64,000 nucleotides of DNA from NCBI GenBank assembly GCA_016271365.2, contig CM057456.1, forward strand, positions 161,808,501 through 161,872,500, in the 5' to 3' direction. Position numbers and translations under genes: made by a program. Position 1 is the first letter of the stretch. Every line of letters begins with the position of its first letter. Source of the DNA: Neoceratodus forsteri (lineage: Eukaryota; Chordata; Ceratodontiformes; Ceratodontidae). The notes under the pieces were generated by a model. It did not search any database and was not told the origin of the DNA. It saw only the letters and a list, made by a program, of their open reading frames with translations. This document shows positions 19,858 to 29,762 of this stretch, one piece after another.

Positions 19858-20981
19858 ATGGAAAAAGTGGAAGGAGATATGTTGGGAAAAATTAAGCTGG
19901 GGCCTATTAAGATCATGATACACAGACTGATGGGGTGGGGTGAAGCCGAAGAGCTAGACTCCCAGAAGATTGTGTTACTGTTAGATGTGCCTTTGGGAAC
20001 CCCAACTGCTGACATCATTTCTGCAGCAGAGCAAGTAAAATGTTTGGGCAAAGTGGAGGTAAAAGGGCGTATGGCTGATTTGCTTGACCAGACGTTGCAG
20101 GTGTTACTTCTATGCAGTGTGGCCATTGACCCTGAGAAGGTACCTCCTGTGATTTATCCGGAGGGTGCTTCACAGGGATGGAGACTAATTCATATTCGAA
20201 GTGGGTCAGTCACTCCTGGGGGGTCTTCTCAAATGAACAGTTTTAAAGACAAACTGCTTAAATTGTTGGCTGTGGAGGGGAGAACTACCCAGGAGTTGCT
20301 ACAAGCCTTAAATTTATCCAGTGATGCTACCCCTCAGGGCTCCCTTGGCACCTCCCCTTGCCTGCCCAAGAGTTCTGTGCTGGCTTCCCCGGCCCTGGTG
20401 GTCCCACCCATACAGCTTGATTCTTACTGTAAATTAAAACTTTTCTCCGGTACGGTGCCAGTGCCTCCTGGGGAGGATGACCTGGAGGCTTGGATGGACT
20501 ATGCCACCCCTTTAGTCCAGGAATAGCAGTGCTCTGAGGGGGAGAAAAGGAAGAGGCTGATAGAGAGCTTGTGGGGTTCCGCTTTAGAAGCCATTAGGTT
20601 TTTTCGGGCCACCCGTCCGGAGGCCACCGCCGCAGAGTATCTCTCTGCTTTAGAAGGGATTTTTGGGAGATGCAGACTGGTGAAGACTTATTATAGAAAT
20701 TCAGGTCTGCTAAGCAGTGAAGAAATGAGAAACTGTCTGCTTTTTTCACTAGAGTGGAGCGGGCATTGCAGAAGGCCTATAGAAAGGGGAATCACTGCCG
20801 CAGCCCTGAATCAGGTCCGATTAGAACATGTTTTAAATCTGCCAGATTTTCTAGTGTAATACTGCTGAAACTTAAGTTACAGGATTGGCGGGCCACCCCT
20901 GAATATTGTCAATTAATGAGGGAAATTAGGGAGGAGACTGATGACAAGGGTGGGAACACTGTGTGGGGCGGTACACCCTAG
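19858..20981 (+). pseudogene. Gypsy gag, PNMA-like, with stop and frameshifts
   Basis: The N-terminal part contains LMGWGEAEELDSQKIVLLLD and VPPVIYPEGASQGWRLI. The capsid part begins KLKLFSGTVPVPPGEDDLEA. This arrangement resembles the PNMA family, host genes derived from Ty3/Gypsy gag. ATG 19,858 is the first in-frame start after the PBS. A TAG at 20,524 sits where the family has Trp, so a one-base G-to-A change. The same frame continues to about 20,755. The capsid C-terminal lobe is then split among at least two frames up to 20,981 (LQDWRATPEYCQLMREIREE). Confidence 0.82.
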
Positions 20982-21129
20982 TGGGACCCTGATCCTAATA
21001 CCCCGAGGAGACCGCCTGTCCGGAGGGTCTGAGGGATCTCCAGATTTTCCAGGTACTGTGGGATGCGAGTTATTTCCTCTGACCCCACAGAGAGTGAGTT
21101 GAGGGCCGAGGTCGGAATTACGGGAACTG

Positions 21130-21858
21130 GTGAGGGACTTAAAGCAGTCTGCTTTGTACCCTGTCAGGTCTGGGGCCCCTGAGTCATGCAGAAACCTGAA
21201 CCCCAGCCAAAGAGAGCCCTCTCCCCCCTCTCAGGGCCCCCCACAGATAAGGTGCCCACCCTCAAAGAGTAACCCCCGGGACCCCAAGTTCTGTTACCAT
21301 TGCAGGGAAGATGGGCATTTCCAACCCGAGTGCCAGAGGCCAGAGAATTTAAAGAAAGTCAACAACATACTGATCGCCCGACATCGCCAGGCCCAGTCTC
21401 GGGCTCCCAGGAAAAGTTTTGTGACTCAGGCCCATGCCCAGCCGACTATCAATGCTGTGGCCCCCGACTGGTCTGATGTGGTCGGGCCTTCAATGGAGAC
21501 CCCGGTGCGGGTAAATGGAATTCCCACCCGAGCTGTATTAGACAGTGGCTCTCAGGTAACCATCATGTTTCAGGACTGGTACCAGGCACACTTACCTGAG
21601 GTGCCCCTGCAACCTTTGAATGGTCTACATGTGTGGGGGTTGAGCAACAAGGCCTATCCGTATTTGGGATACATCCGAGTCTGGTTATCTTTCTCTGCAA
21701 CTGTGGCTGGAATGGATGAGCAGGTGGAAACCTTAGTTTTAGTTTGCCCACCCACTGGACTGTATGATGGGGTGCCTTTGTTGATTGGGACAAATGCGCA
21801 TATGTTTGGACAATTGGCCCAATTGTGTTCAGAAAAACAAGCATTCCAGACCGGGTGA
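21130..21858 (+). pseudogene. Gypsy zinc knuckle and aspartic protease
   Basis: A continuous frame of 242 codons. A CCHC knuckle (CYHCREDGHFQPEC, CX2CX4HX4C) lies at codons ~56-69 and would bind RNA as nucleocapsid. A retropepsin domain follows: the active-site LDSGSQVTI near 21,538 has DSG in place of the commoner DTG, as in some retroelement proteases, and the second conserved block is VPLLIGTNAH near 21,772. The frame ends at TGA 21,856-21,858, just before the protease-RT linker. Confidence 0.88.
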
Positions 21859-21876
21859 GCTTTAAGCATACCTGCT

Positions 21877-22470
21877 GTGATTCAAAAGGCAAGTGCCACT
21901 CAGAAGAAGGTTAGTCCGGAGGAACCTGAAGGCCCAGTGGGTGTGGTGTGGAAAAAGGATCCTGCCCCGGTGATACTTGCCCCGAATGCCCAATGTGTCC
22001 TGCATGGAGAAGTACGACTAAAGACCGATGTTACGAATAAGTTGTTGATGTTAGATGTGCCTGTGGAGGGAAGATTACCTGAGGGACTGTTGGTCAGACT
22101 CAGCATCTTGCCGGCTAGAGCTCATGCTTATGTTAAGAGGGTGACGGTTCAAGTGCATAATGTGTCTGACAGAGAGATTCAAATAAGAAGAGGGTGCACC
22201 TTGGCAAGTGTACATTGAGCCGATACTGCAGTACTACCAAACAGCAAGGGTTCCAGGACAGATGATAGAGTTAATCCTGATTTGTTTGACTTCGGTGACT
22301 CCCCACTGCCCGCTGGATGGAAACAAAGGGTCAATGAGGGGCTTGCCAAGAGAGACCGTGTTTTTCCCTGAAAGAGTGGGATGTGGGATGTGTACAGGGG
22401 CTGAGCATCACATGTTGCATGACAAAAGGCCTTTCGAGAGAGATCCCGACGCCTGTCCCCCGCTGATATA
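21877..22470 (+). pseudogene. Gypsy protease-RT linker
   Basis: Open from 21,877 to the TGA at about 22,216. It contains a beta-rich region (VHNVSDREIQIRRGCTLASV). A decayed stretch to ~22,470 follows, in which NPDLFDFGDSPLP and HLQEMLAAGVIQESRSPYAS can be read across frames. Together they match the segment that precedes the RT in vertebrate Gypsy pol. It has no enzymatic role that I can assign. Confidence 0.7.
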
Positions 22471-22497
22471 GATGATGTGAGGTAGCACCTGCAAGAG

Positions 22498-23549
22498 ATG
22501 TTGGCCGCTGGTGTAATACAAGAGTCCAGGAGCCCCTATGCCTCCCCCATAGTAGTAGTAAGGAAAAAGAATGGGGCAGTTCGGATGTGTGTAGACTATC
22601 GCACTTTGAATCGGCGGACCATTCCGGACCAGTATACCATGCCACACATACAGGATGCATTGGATTGTTTAAATGGTAGTAGTGGTTCTCTGTGTTGGAT
22701 CTTCGCAGTGGATACTACCAAATCCTGATGGCCCCAGCCAACTGGGAGAAGACTGCATTCATTTGCCCTCTAGGCTTCTACGAGTTTGTTCGGATGCCTC
22801 AAGGGATTTCAGGTGCCCCAGCCACTTTCCAGCGCCTGATGGAACGGGTTGTGGGGGACATGAATCTACTCGAGTGTCTGGTCTATTTAGATGACGTCAT
22901 AGTGTTTGGCCAATCTTTGGAAGAACACGAGCAATGGTTATTCAAGGTCTTCGATTGGTTGGAGGATTTCAGCCTCAAGTTGTCTATCGACAAGTGTAAA
23001 TTCTTCCAGACTTCTGTGAAATATGTGGGCCACATAGTGTCCACTGAGGGCATAGAGACTGACCCTAGCAAAGTGGAGGCTTTGACCACAGCACAGGAAT
23101 TTGAAGGAGCTGCAACAATTCCGGGGTTTTGTGGATATTATAGGCAGTTTGTTAAGGACTATTCTCGAGTGATTTACCCCCTCCTCAACCTCACTCAGGG
23201 GTATCCGCCTACGCACAAAAAGTATAAGAAGGTTGTGCGACCTGAGACAGAAAAGAAGTATTTCCGGCCGAGTGATGTGTTTGGGGATCATTGGACTGCT
23301 GAGATTGAGGAAGCCTTCTATGACATTATATATCAACTTACCCATGCCCCAGTGTTGGCCTATGCTGACCCAGCCAAGCCATACACTCTTCATACTGACG
23401 CCAGTCTACAAGGATTGGGGGCTGTGTTATATCAGGAGCACTTGAATGGTCTGAGACCTGTAGCATTTGCCAGCCGAAGCCTGACTCCTTCAGAAAAAAA
23501 TTATCCAGTGCACAAACTAGGTTCTGGCTCTGAAGTGGGCCATTGTTGA
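22498..23549 (+). pseudogene. Gypsy reverse transcriptase and RNase H start, one frameshift
   Basis: Opens with AAGVIQESRSPYASPIVVVR and VDYRTLNRRTIPDQYTMPHI (fingers). A one-base loss near 22,680-22,690 shifts the frame. It then reads LDLRSGYYQI (motif A, catalytic D), PQGISGAPATFQRLM (motif B) and CLVYLDDVIVFG near 22,880-22,915 (YLDD, both Asp intact), then the thumb and connection. The RNase H domain begins YTLHTDASLQGLGAVLYQE near 23,381, with catalytic D. A small deletion near 23,515 ends the frame, and RNase H continues at 23,560. Confidence 0.9.
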
Positions 23550-23559
23550 TCAGTTTCAT

Positions 23560-23871
23560 GACTATTTGTATGGTGCCAAGATATTGGTAAAGACTGATAA
23601 CAATCCTCTGACTTATGTGCAGACCTCTGCCAAGTTGGATGCCACTGGCCATAGGTGGCTCTCTGCCTTGGCCACCTACGATTATGCTGTTGAGTATAGG
23701 GCAGGCCTAAACCATATAGATGCGGATGCTCTCTCTTGGAGGCCTATGCCACAAACTAATTGGGTCAGGTTGTCAGAACTTGACATAAGAGCCCTCTGCC
23801 AGAAATTTTACAAAGAGGGACAGGTGTCTTCTGACGGGTGGACTGTATGGTGGATTGTTTGGGCCATCTGA
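23560..23871 (+). pseudogene. Gypsy RNase H C-terminal part
   Basis: Continues the RNase H after the break: YGAKILVKTDNNPLTYVQ (catalytic D of the TDN block) and AGLNHIDADALSW (last catalytic D region). The usual DALSRRP reads DALSWRP. It ends at TGA 23,869. Confidence 0.88.
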
Positions 23872-24075
23872 AAACTGCATACGGCTGCCTACTGTCATTT
23901 CTCTGCATTAGACACTAGCTCACTGCCCCAATGCAACAATGATAGTCTCCAACAGGCTCAATCCTGTGATTCTATGACAAAAACGGCTGTGGAGGCTTTG
24001 CAGGCCAGGAGGGACGTGTCCAAGTTACGTTCCACTGATCCGAGGGACTGCCCTGTTGTATAAAGAAGGCCCAAA

Positions 24076-24960
24076 TTGAAGCTGATTAACCAACTACTAT
24101 ATAGAGAGACTGTGACTAAGGAGGGTGGGGTAGACAAACAACAACTGGTGCTGCCTGCAGCTTTTAGAGAACTGGTCTTAAGGTCCTTGCATAATCAAAT
24201 GGGGCATCTCAGCATAGACCGAACACTTGATCTAGTACGGGCCCGATTTTACTGGCCGAAAATGAGTACAGATGTAGAGCAATATGTCAAGACCTGTAAC
24301 CGCTGTTTGCAAAGGAAAGCTCTACCCCAGAGAGCTGCCCCCATGGTCAACATTACCACTAGTGTCCCTATGGAACTAGTCTGTATTGATTTTTTGAGTC
24401 TAGAACCCAATCTGAAAAGTGTCAGTAACATATTGGTGGTCACTGATCATTTTACCCGGTATGCACGGGCTGTTCCTACTAAGGATCAGAAAGCAACCAT
24501 GGTGGCTAAGATACTTGTTGAAAACTTTTCATCCACTATGGGGCCCCGCAGTGGATCCATTGAACCAGGGAGGGATTTTGAGAGCATGCAATTAAAGAGA
24601 TGCTGTCGTTGTGGGGGGTGAAAGTCAAGAACCACCCCTACCACCCTAAGGGAGATCCTCAGCCTGAAAGGTTTAACCATACATTGCTTGACATGCTGGG
24701 CACATTGCAACCAAAAGACAAACCGAGATGGAGCCAGTAGATTAGCACCCTAGTTCACGCTTACAACTGTACGAAAAGTGACGCCACAGGATTTTCCCCA
24801 TACAGACTGATGTTCGGGAGAGAGGCTGGACTGCCAGTGGATGTGTGTTTTGGGGTTTCCCCTGATGGGGTGCAAGCAGAGAACCATCTACAGTATGTAC
24901 AGAAATTAAAGGCCCAATTGAACCATGCCTACCAACTGGCCCAGACCATGGCTGCTAAAT
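24076..24960 (+). pseudogene. Gypsy integrase, frameshifted
   Basis: Inserts element DNA into the chromosome. The zinc domain has HNQMGH then CNRC (HX4H...CX2C) at about 24,193-24,307. The catalytic core starts VCIDFLSLE near 24,380 (first D). The second D block near 24,555-24,580 is decayed, reading IEPGRDFES instead of a SDxG-type motif. The frame shifts near 24,590, and the rest (NHPYHPKGDPQPERFNH, GFSPYRLMFGREAGLPVDV) is readable to about 24,960 with stops. The damaged second catalytic Asp suggests an inactive enzyme. Confidence 0.85.
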
Positions 24961-25208
24961 GAAACCCGCCAACAAGGAAAGATATGATAAGAAAGTGAAA
25001 ACAATGGAGCTAAAAGAAGGGGATAGAGTGTTACTGAGGAATCTGGGACTGCATGGAAAACATAAATTGCTGACAGGTGGCATCACCTTCCCACATTGTT
25101 GTGGGAAAATTGACAGACTTGCCTGTATATAAAGTGCGATACGAAACAATTCCAAAGATGTGAAAACTATACACAGGAATCATCTGCTGCCAATCGGGCA
25201 AATCCTGA

Positions 25209-25856
25209 TTGAAGCTGAATCCTCAATTGCCTCTCCCCTCCAGGCCTATGACTAGATCTGCTGCCAAGAAAGGCACCAAACTCATTGATTCTTCACCAGG
25301 CCAACTCAGAGGGCCTCGCTCAACGTCTACAGAAGGAAATGATCAACCAGTGGTGCCAGAGGATGATGAAGATGATATTGAATACTATCCCTCTTATGAA
25401 CTGAGTCAGTTATTTCGGGGCAATCCCCTTGCTAACTCTGGAGATGAAGTTGGGCCTTCTGGACTGTCTGAGCCCCCAGCTTTGTCTCTGGAACCCGTGT
25501 TTCCAGAACTTGGATTTGGTAGCAGCAACGCTCAGTGGGTGGGATCCTTGAGCATGGCTGAACTGCCTGGCCTGGCTGAATTATCTGACTTTTCAGAAGA
25601 AGAGATTGAGATGGGGGAACAAGACAGTGATATGCCAGAACCGGAAGAATATTTTGAATGCCCTGATGGTTCCTCACTAGTATCTAGACAACCCTCAGCT
25701 GAGTCCAGTGGGGTGGGTCCTGGGGTAGAAGGTCTGACCCCCAATAGTACTATGAGTGCTGAGCCCTTTTCTCCCATAGAAATTCCCGTTGCTAATGTCA
25801 AGGAGATTGAAGTGGAATCAGGGCCTGTTTCAAGGTCTCCCGAGACCCCTAGATGA
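25209..25856 (+). CDS. Acidic ORF after integrase in the Gypsy element
   Basis: An intact frame of 215 codons, unlike most of this element. It begins with a basic stretch (RPMTRSAAKKG) typical of the tail of Gypsy pol. It then becomes strongly acidic and Ser/Pro-rich (DDEDDIEYYP, SEEEIEMGEQ). No signal peptide, membrane segment or fusion-like feature is visible, so an env is unlikely. It may be the pol C-terminal tail made into a separate frame by an indel upstream, or an accessory protein. Confidence 0.5.
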   Translation: MKLNPQLPLPSRPMTRSAAKKGTKLIDSSPGQLRGPRSTSTEGNDQPVVPEDDEDDIEYYPSYELSQLFRGNPLANSGDEVGPSGLSEPPALSLEPVFPELGFGSSNAQWVGSLSMAELPGLAELSDFSEEEIEMGEQDSDMPEPEEYFECPDGSSLVSRQPSAESSGVGPGVEGLTPNSTMSAEPFSPIEIPVANVKEIEVESGPVSRSPETPR

Positions 25857-25859
25857 TCT

Positions 25860-26111
25860 GGCCGAGAAATACGGCCGGTAATAAAGTTGAGTTATGAGTC
25901 TCTGGGTCAGCCGGTGGACCTGCCCTTAAATTTGGTCCACAAAGGGGTGTATGTGTCCCTGAGTTCCCTGCCTAAGTTAGCCTTGGGGGATAACTCCAGG
26001 TTGTTAGTATTGCCCTTTAAGTGTGGTGCCCCTGTTTCAGGTAACCCGCCAGTAACTGAAAGGGAGGGGTCCCTCCAGTCCCGGTGTCATGAGCAGGAAC
26101 TAATGACCTGA
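25860..26111 (+). pseudogene. C-terminal continuation of the Gypsy 3' ORF
   Basis: After the TGA at 25,854, the same frame resumes and reads RPVIKLSYESLGQPVDLPLN and then a short hydrophobic-rich segment. RPVIKLSYESxGxPVD resembles the very end of several Gypsy pol polyproteins. This supports the view that 25,209-26,111 was once a single pol tail. It ends at TGA 26,109. Confidence 0.45.
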
Positions 26112-26280
26112 TTTAAAAAAGGAAACAAGAGTCTGTGTGTATAATGTTGTACAAACCATAGTACACTGTGAATCTAATATTCATGTATGTAATGCAAAGT
26201 GTGATATAGTGTTAACTAAGATATTTGCCTTAAAGTGATTCAAGTGTAACTACTTGACGCGGATGCCAAGTTTTTCCAGG

Positions 26281-26290
26281 CCAGGGAGGG
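26281..26290 (+). promoter_or_regulatory. Gypsy polypurine tract
   Basis: CCAGGGAGGG directly abuts the 3' LTR. It is the expected primer site for plus-strand synthesis. Confidence 0.8.
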
Positions 26291-27923
26291 TGTAACCCCC
26301 TTGTAAATGGGGGTTCCGGACAGCTTTCTCAGAGTTCGTTTCCATGCTCCATGCCTGGTTGGTGATCGGCATAAAGCCGTTAAATGGGAAGCCAGTGAGC
26401 GCTTTTTAAGCCTCCATATGCTGTCTCTTTAAGGGCTGCCTGTTGCAGTCATAATTAACTGAAGGGGGGGGCTGTGTGGTTGTATGCCCGAGTCCCGCTT
26501 GGGACACTGAAAAATAGCTCTTTTCTGCCATCGCTAGTGGTGCAGAGGGAGCTCTGCTGGAGGATGTGATTGTTTGCTTGAAATAACGCAAAATAATAAT
26601 GATAATGTAGTTGTTCTAACCTGCCTTCCTTTGCAGTAGAGACGGTTTTGATTGTCTCCTCCATTTTGGTCCAGAACTGCTGAATTAGACCAATCAGTAC
26701 TGCAGGACTCTGAGAGCTGTCTGACCAATACAGGGACTGCTTGTATTCTTGGGAAAGGTATTATGGGCTATGGCGCTTTTGCACCACTGAGGGCAGGAGG
26801 AAATGACTGGCATGTCCAGCCAGCCAATGGAAACGGGTAGCGCCCAATCTGTAAGGAGTGCTTAAAGCTGGCAAAGGGGGAGATGCGTTGTGGCTGAGGA
26901 GAGAAAAGGAGCTCTGTGCTTCTGCGCTGGTGGGGTGTTCGTGAGGGAAGTGCGTGAAGACCTGAGGCGGACGTTTTTGCCCTTTCAAGCGAGTCGGATT
27001 AAATCCGCCGGCGTGCGGTCGGAGGAGGCTGGTGCCAGGCCAGCTACCTACCAGGCTCAACCTGAGAGGACTGGAGAAAATTGCTAAATTGCACTCATTC
27101 CACCCCTGATGTTGAAGCTGCCGTTTGCTGCCCAGTTCTTCTGCAAGTTTGTGAAGGCCTGAAAGCAGCTGCCTGGTATGGTACCCCTCTGTTGTTTGCC
27201 ATATAAATGTGTGAGAAGGCTGGTGAAATTCAGGCTCAGCCCTGGCATGTTGAAGGAATCGTTATTTGCTGGAGTTGTGAGTACTGATTCAGGGTAGCTC
27301 CCTGCAGAGTGTGCCAACAGTGGTTTCCAGTTGTATTGTTATACCGCTGACTGCCTAATTAAACCTTCTTCCCAGGCCGACCTGCTTAGGATTGTGACAG
27401 TTATCTGTTCTAAGGGCCCCAACCAGCTGCCATGTTTGGACTAGCTGTTAGGGCTTGGTACCCAGGGACAGCAAATCTTAGAGTCAAGCCTGTGCACAGA
27501 ACCCTAGGTAGACAATTATAGTGATAAGCCAATTGACCTGATTTCCCCTTCCCTTGTTATCCGTCCCTCTAATAAATCAGATTGTTGTGTGCAACTGCCC
27601 CTGGCTGGTCTGTGCATCCCTGGTGAACTGCTGCATAGTGACTGTGATTTAACTGTACCTTACTTTACAGGGGTCTCCGGAGTAGGCTGAGAAATACCGC
27701 CCGGAGGAGGCAAGTGTGCGGTGAAAAGAATTGTTGGTAACCAGTGTGAGCCATTAGTGGGACAAGAAGGGTTGCAGTAACCCAGAGGGCTGTGACCAAG
27801 GCAGTCTCGACCGCATAACCCGACCTCTGGGTGGAGGCACCCTCAACGGATCTGGGCCCCTCACCCTGTCTCAGTGGAGGCAGGCAGGGTAGTAGCCCTA
27901 AGGGTAGTGCACCTGGGGTTACA
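26291..27923 (+). repeat. Gypsy 3' LTR
   Basis: Matches 18,158-19,797 end to end with scattered substitutions and small indels. It starts TGTAACCCCC and ends GGGGTTACA. AATAAA is at 27,571-27,576. Confidence 0.92.
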
Positions 27924-27929
27924 TATATA

Positions 27930-28900
27930 TATCTTTCAGACCACGTACCAATCATACTAGAATTGAAGCCTCCACACAGAAAAGGAAAATTACAACTTTG
28001 TGCTTCAAAATTCTTTATTAAAGGACCCCATCTTTAAAGAGCTATTAAAAGAAAAATTCCCTGAAATCATAAGGGACAACTCTTCCCCATGAGATGTCTT
28101 CCCCAGACACTCTGGGATTCACTGAAAGTGGTTCAACGGAGACACATCATAGCTTATGCTACCCAGAAGAAATGACAGACTGAGGCTAAACTTCTGGAAC
28201 TGTAAGATAAACTGCACTTTCTGCAAGCTGCTTATATGCAGGGTGATCATTCCTAGCAAAACAAGTTGCATGTACTGGCAGAAATCCAGAGGATCCTAAC
28301 GAATAAGGCAAGAAAGCTCTCCTCTGGCTCCACCAAAAATATTTTGAGAGGGGGGCATGGGCGTCCCATATATTGGCTTTTCATTTGCAGAAACAAACCC
28401 AGATGGTCACTATAACTAAATTAAAAGACCCTTAAACAGGAAAGATGGGCTCGACCACTTTGACCACTTCCCAGATACTAAAAATTTTCTGACACTATTA
28501 TACAGACCACTATATAAAGACATCCCCTCTTGCTCCACAGGACATAGAAAAAATTTTGTCAGGTCTAGATCTCCCATCCCTAAACCAATTTGTCACACAC
28601 TTAACATGTCCAATAACAGTGCAGGAGTTGCATTCTACAGTTAACAATCTTAAAAATGGAAAGCGCTCAGGCCCAGATGGTTTTGGAGCTGAGTTTTATA
28701 AAGGCACCTGGGTTTAATTCAAGACCCACTACTCCAGGTCCTTCAGGAAAGCCACTCTACTGTCGTATATCCAACATCCTGGAATTGGGCAACCGTCTCC
28801 GCAATATTGAACCCTAACTGACCATCTCACTTGTGTGAATCTCATTGCCCTCTATCAGCACTAAACCAAGACTATAAAATTTACACCGGCATTCTAGCCC
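27930..28900 (+). pseudogene. Tx1/L1 LINE ORF2: endonuclease end and linker
   Basis: Resumes the LINE whose 5' part is at 15,775-16,345. It opens with LSDHVPIILELKP, the SDH catalytic block of the APE endonuclease. A linker follows, with readable pieces such as FIKGPHL and YMQGDHS, and then NGKRSGPDGFGAEFYK near 28,656-28,700 (the RT entry motif). Stops are frequent, so this is a decayed copy. Confidence 0.8.
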
Positions 28901-29035
28901 ACCGTTTAGATGAGATCCTTTCTTAATGACTCCAGATTGGTCTGGGTGGATTATGCAAGACTAGACCAGATGACAGATAACATCAAATGGACCTTTTTTT
29001 GATTTAACCAGGCATACTCCTCCCAAACTCCATTA

Positions 29036-29500
29036 ATGATACTGAGTCTTGAAGTGCAAAAGGCATTTGACAGGGTCTCCTGGTCTATTTACAAAGTACT
29101 TTTTGGTTTTCCTGCTGAATTTTTAGATGATATTAAAGGCATATCCTCCAGCCTCGAAGTCTCGGTTAAAATTAATTGCTCCCATTCTGCCTGTTTCTCT
29201 CTCTCTCTCTCTCTGTCTGGGCACAATGCAGGGGTTCCCTCTCCCCCCCCACCTTTTTGTGCTATATGCAGAGCCAATTGCTCTACATCTGTGCCAACAG
29301 GCTCAGATCCAGGGGTTTCGAGTGAATGCCCTTGAACATAAAGTAACCTATGGGGGCATGTGTGATTTTTGTATTTTCTATTATGCTGATGACCTCCTAC
29401 TATATATTGTTAACCCAGAATCCTCACTGGTAGTCCTGTAGTGGAGTCTGGCGGACGTGGAGAGCGTCTCGGGGTATAAAATCAAACAGAGCAAAACAGA
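29036..29500 (+). pseudogene. Tx1/L1 LINE reverse transcriptase palm
   Basis: LEVQKAFDRVSWS near 29,045-29,085 is motif A, and the preceding DAEKAFDRV-type Asp is not seen. A CT repeat at about 29,200-29,215 interrupts the middle. FCIFYYADDLLLYIVNPES near 29,370-29,420 is the YADD box with both Asp intact. Frames shift between motif A and motif C, so the RT cannot be translated as a whole. Confidence 0.85.
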
Positions 29501-29573
29501 AGTTCTGTTTATATGGGACTCCTCCTCTCTCCTATTAAGACAAAATTACCCATACAAATGGGATAGATGATTT

Positions 29574-29762
29574 TGTACACTACATTTGTTCCTAATTACC
29601 TACTACCTGGTTTTACTTGTAATGTGTGTTTTCTGTACTCTGTTCTCTTAAACACTGTCTTTGCTTCTCCTATGTAACCCCACCCCCAGGACACTTCTGG
29701 AAATAAGCTGTTTACAGTTAATGTTTCTTTCCTGGTGAATCTCTTCTAAATAAAAAACTTCT
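29574..29762 (+). other. Short insertion inside the Tx1/L1 LINE
   Basis: LINE coding similarity stops near 29,573 and resumes at 29,763 (KYLVSAIS). The ~190 bp between has no coding similarity and ends CTAAATAAAAAACTT, an A-rich tail. It could be a SINE or a small LTR remnant. No target duplication is clear. Confidence 0.45.

Larger units (their letters stand above)
18158..27923 (+). mobile_element. Full-length Ty3/Gypsy LTR retrotransposon, PNMA-like gag
   Basis: About 9.8 kb with LTRs at 18,158-19,797 and 26,291-27,923. The order is: primer-binding site, gag, CCHC knuckle, aspartic protease, RT, RNase H, integrase, a further acidic ORF, polypurine tract. Protease-RT-RNase H-integrase order places it in Metaviridae/Ty3-Gypsy. 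The LTRs differ by roughly 4% substitutions in the first 440 bp (about 17 by eye) plus indels, so the insertion is not recent. Multiple frameshifts and stops make it non-autonomous as written. I see no clean target-site duplication: flanks are ACATA on the left and TATAT on the right. Confidence 0.92.

Noticed and set aside
19858..20526. Host PNMA-family gene
   Set aside because: The frame lies directly behind an LTR and primer-binding site and is followed by zinc knuckle, protease, RT and integrase, so it is a retrotransposon gag.
25209..25856. Retroviral-type env gene
   Set aside because: No signal peptide, transmembrane segment or cleavage/fusion features. The composition is acidic and Ser/Pro-rich.
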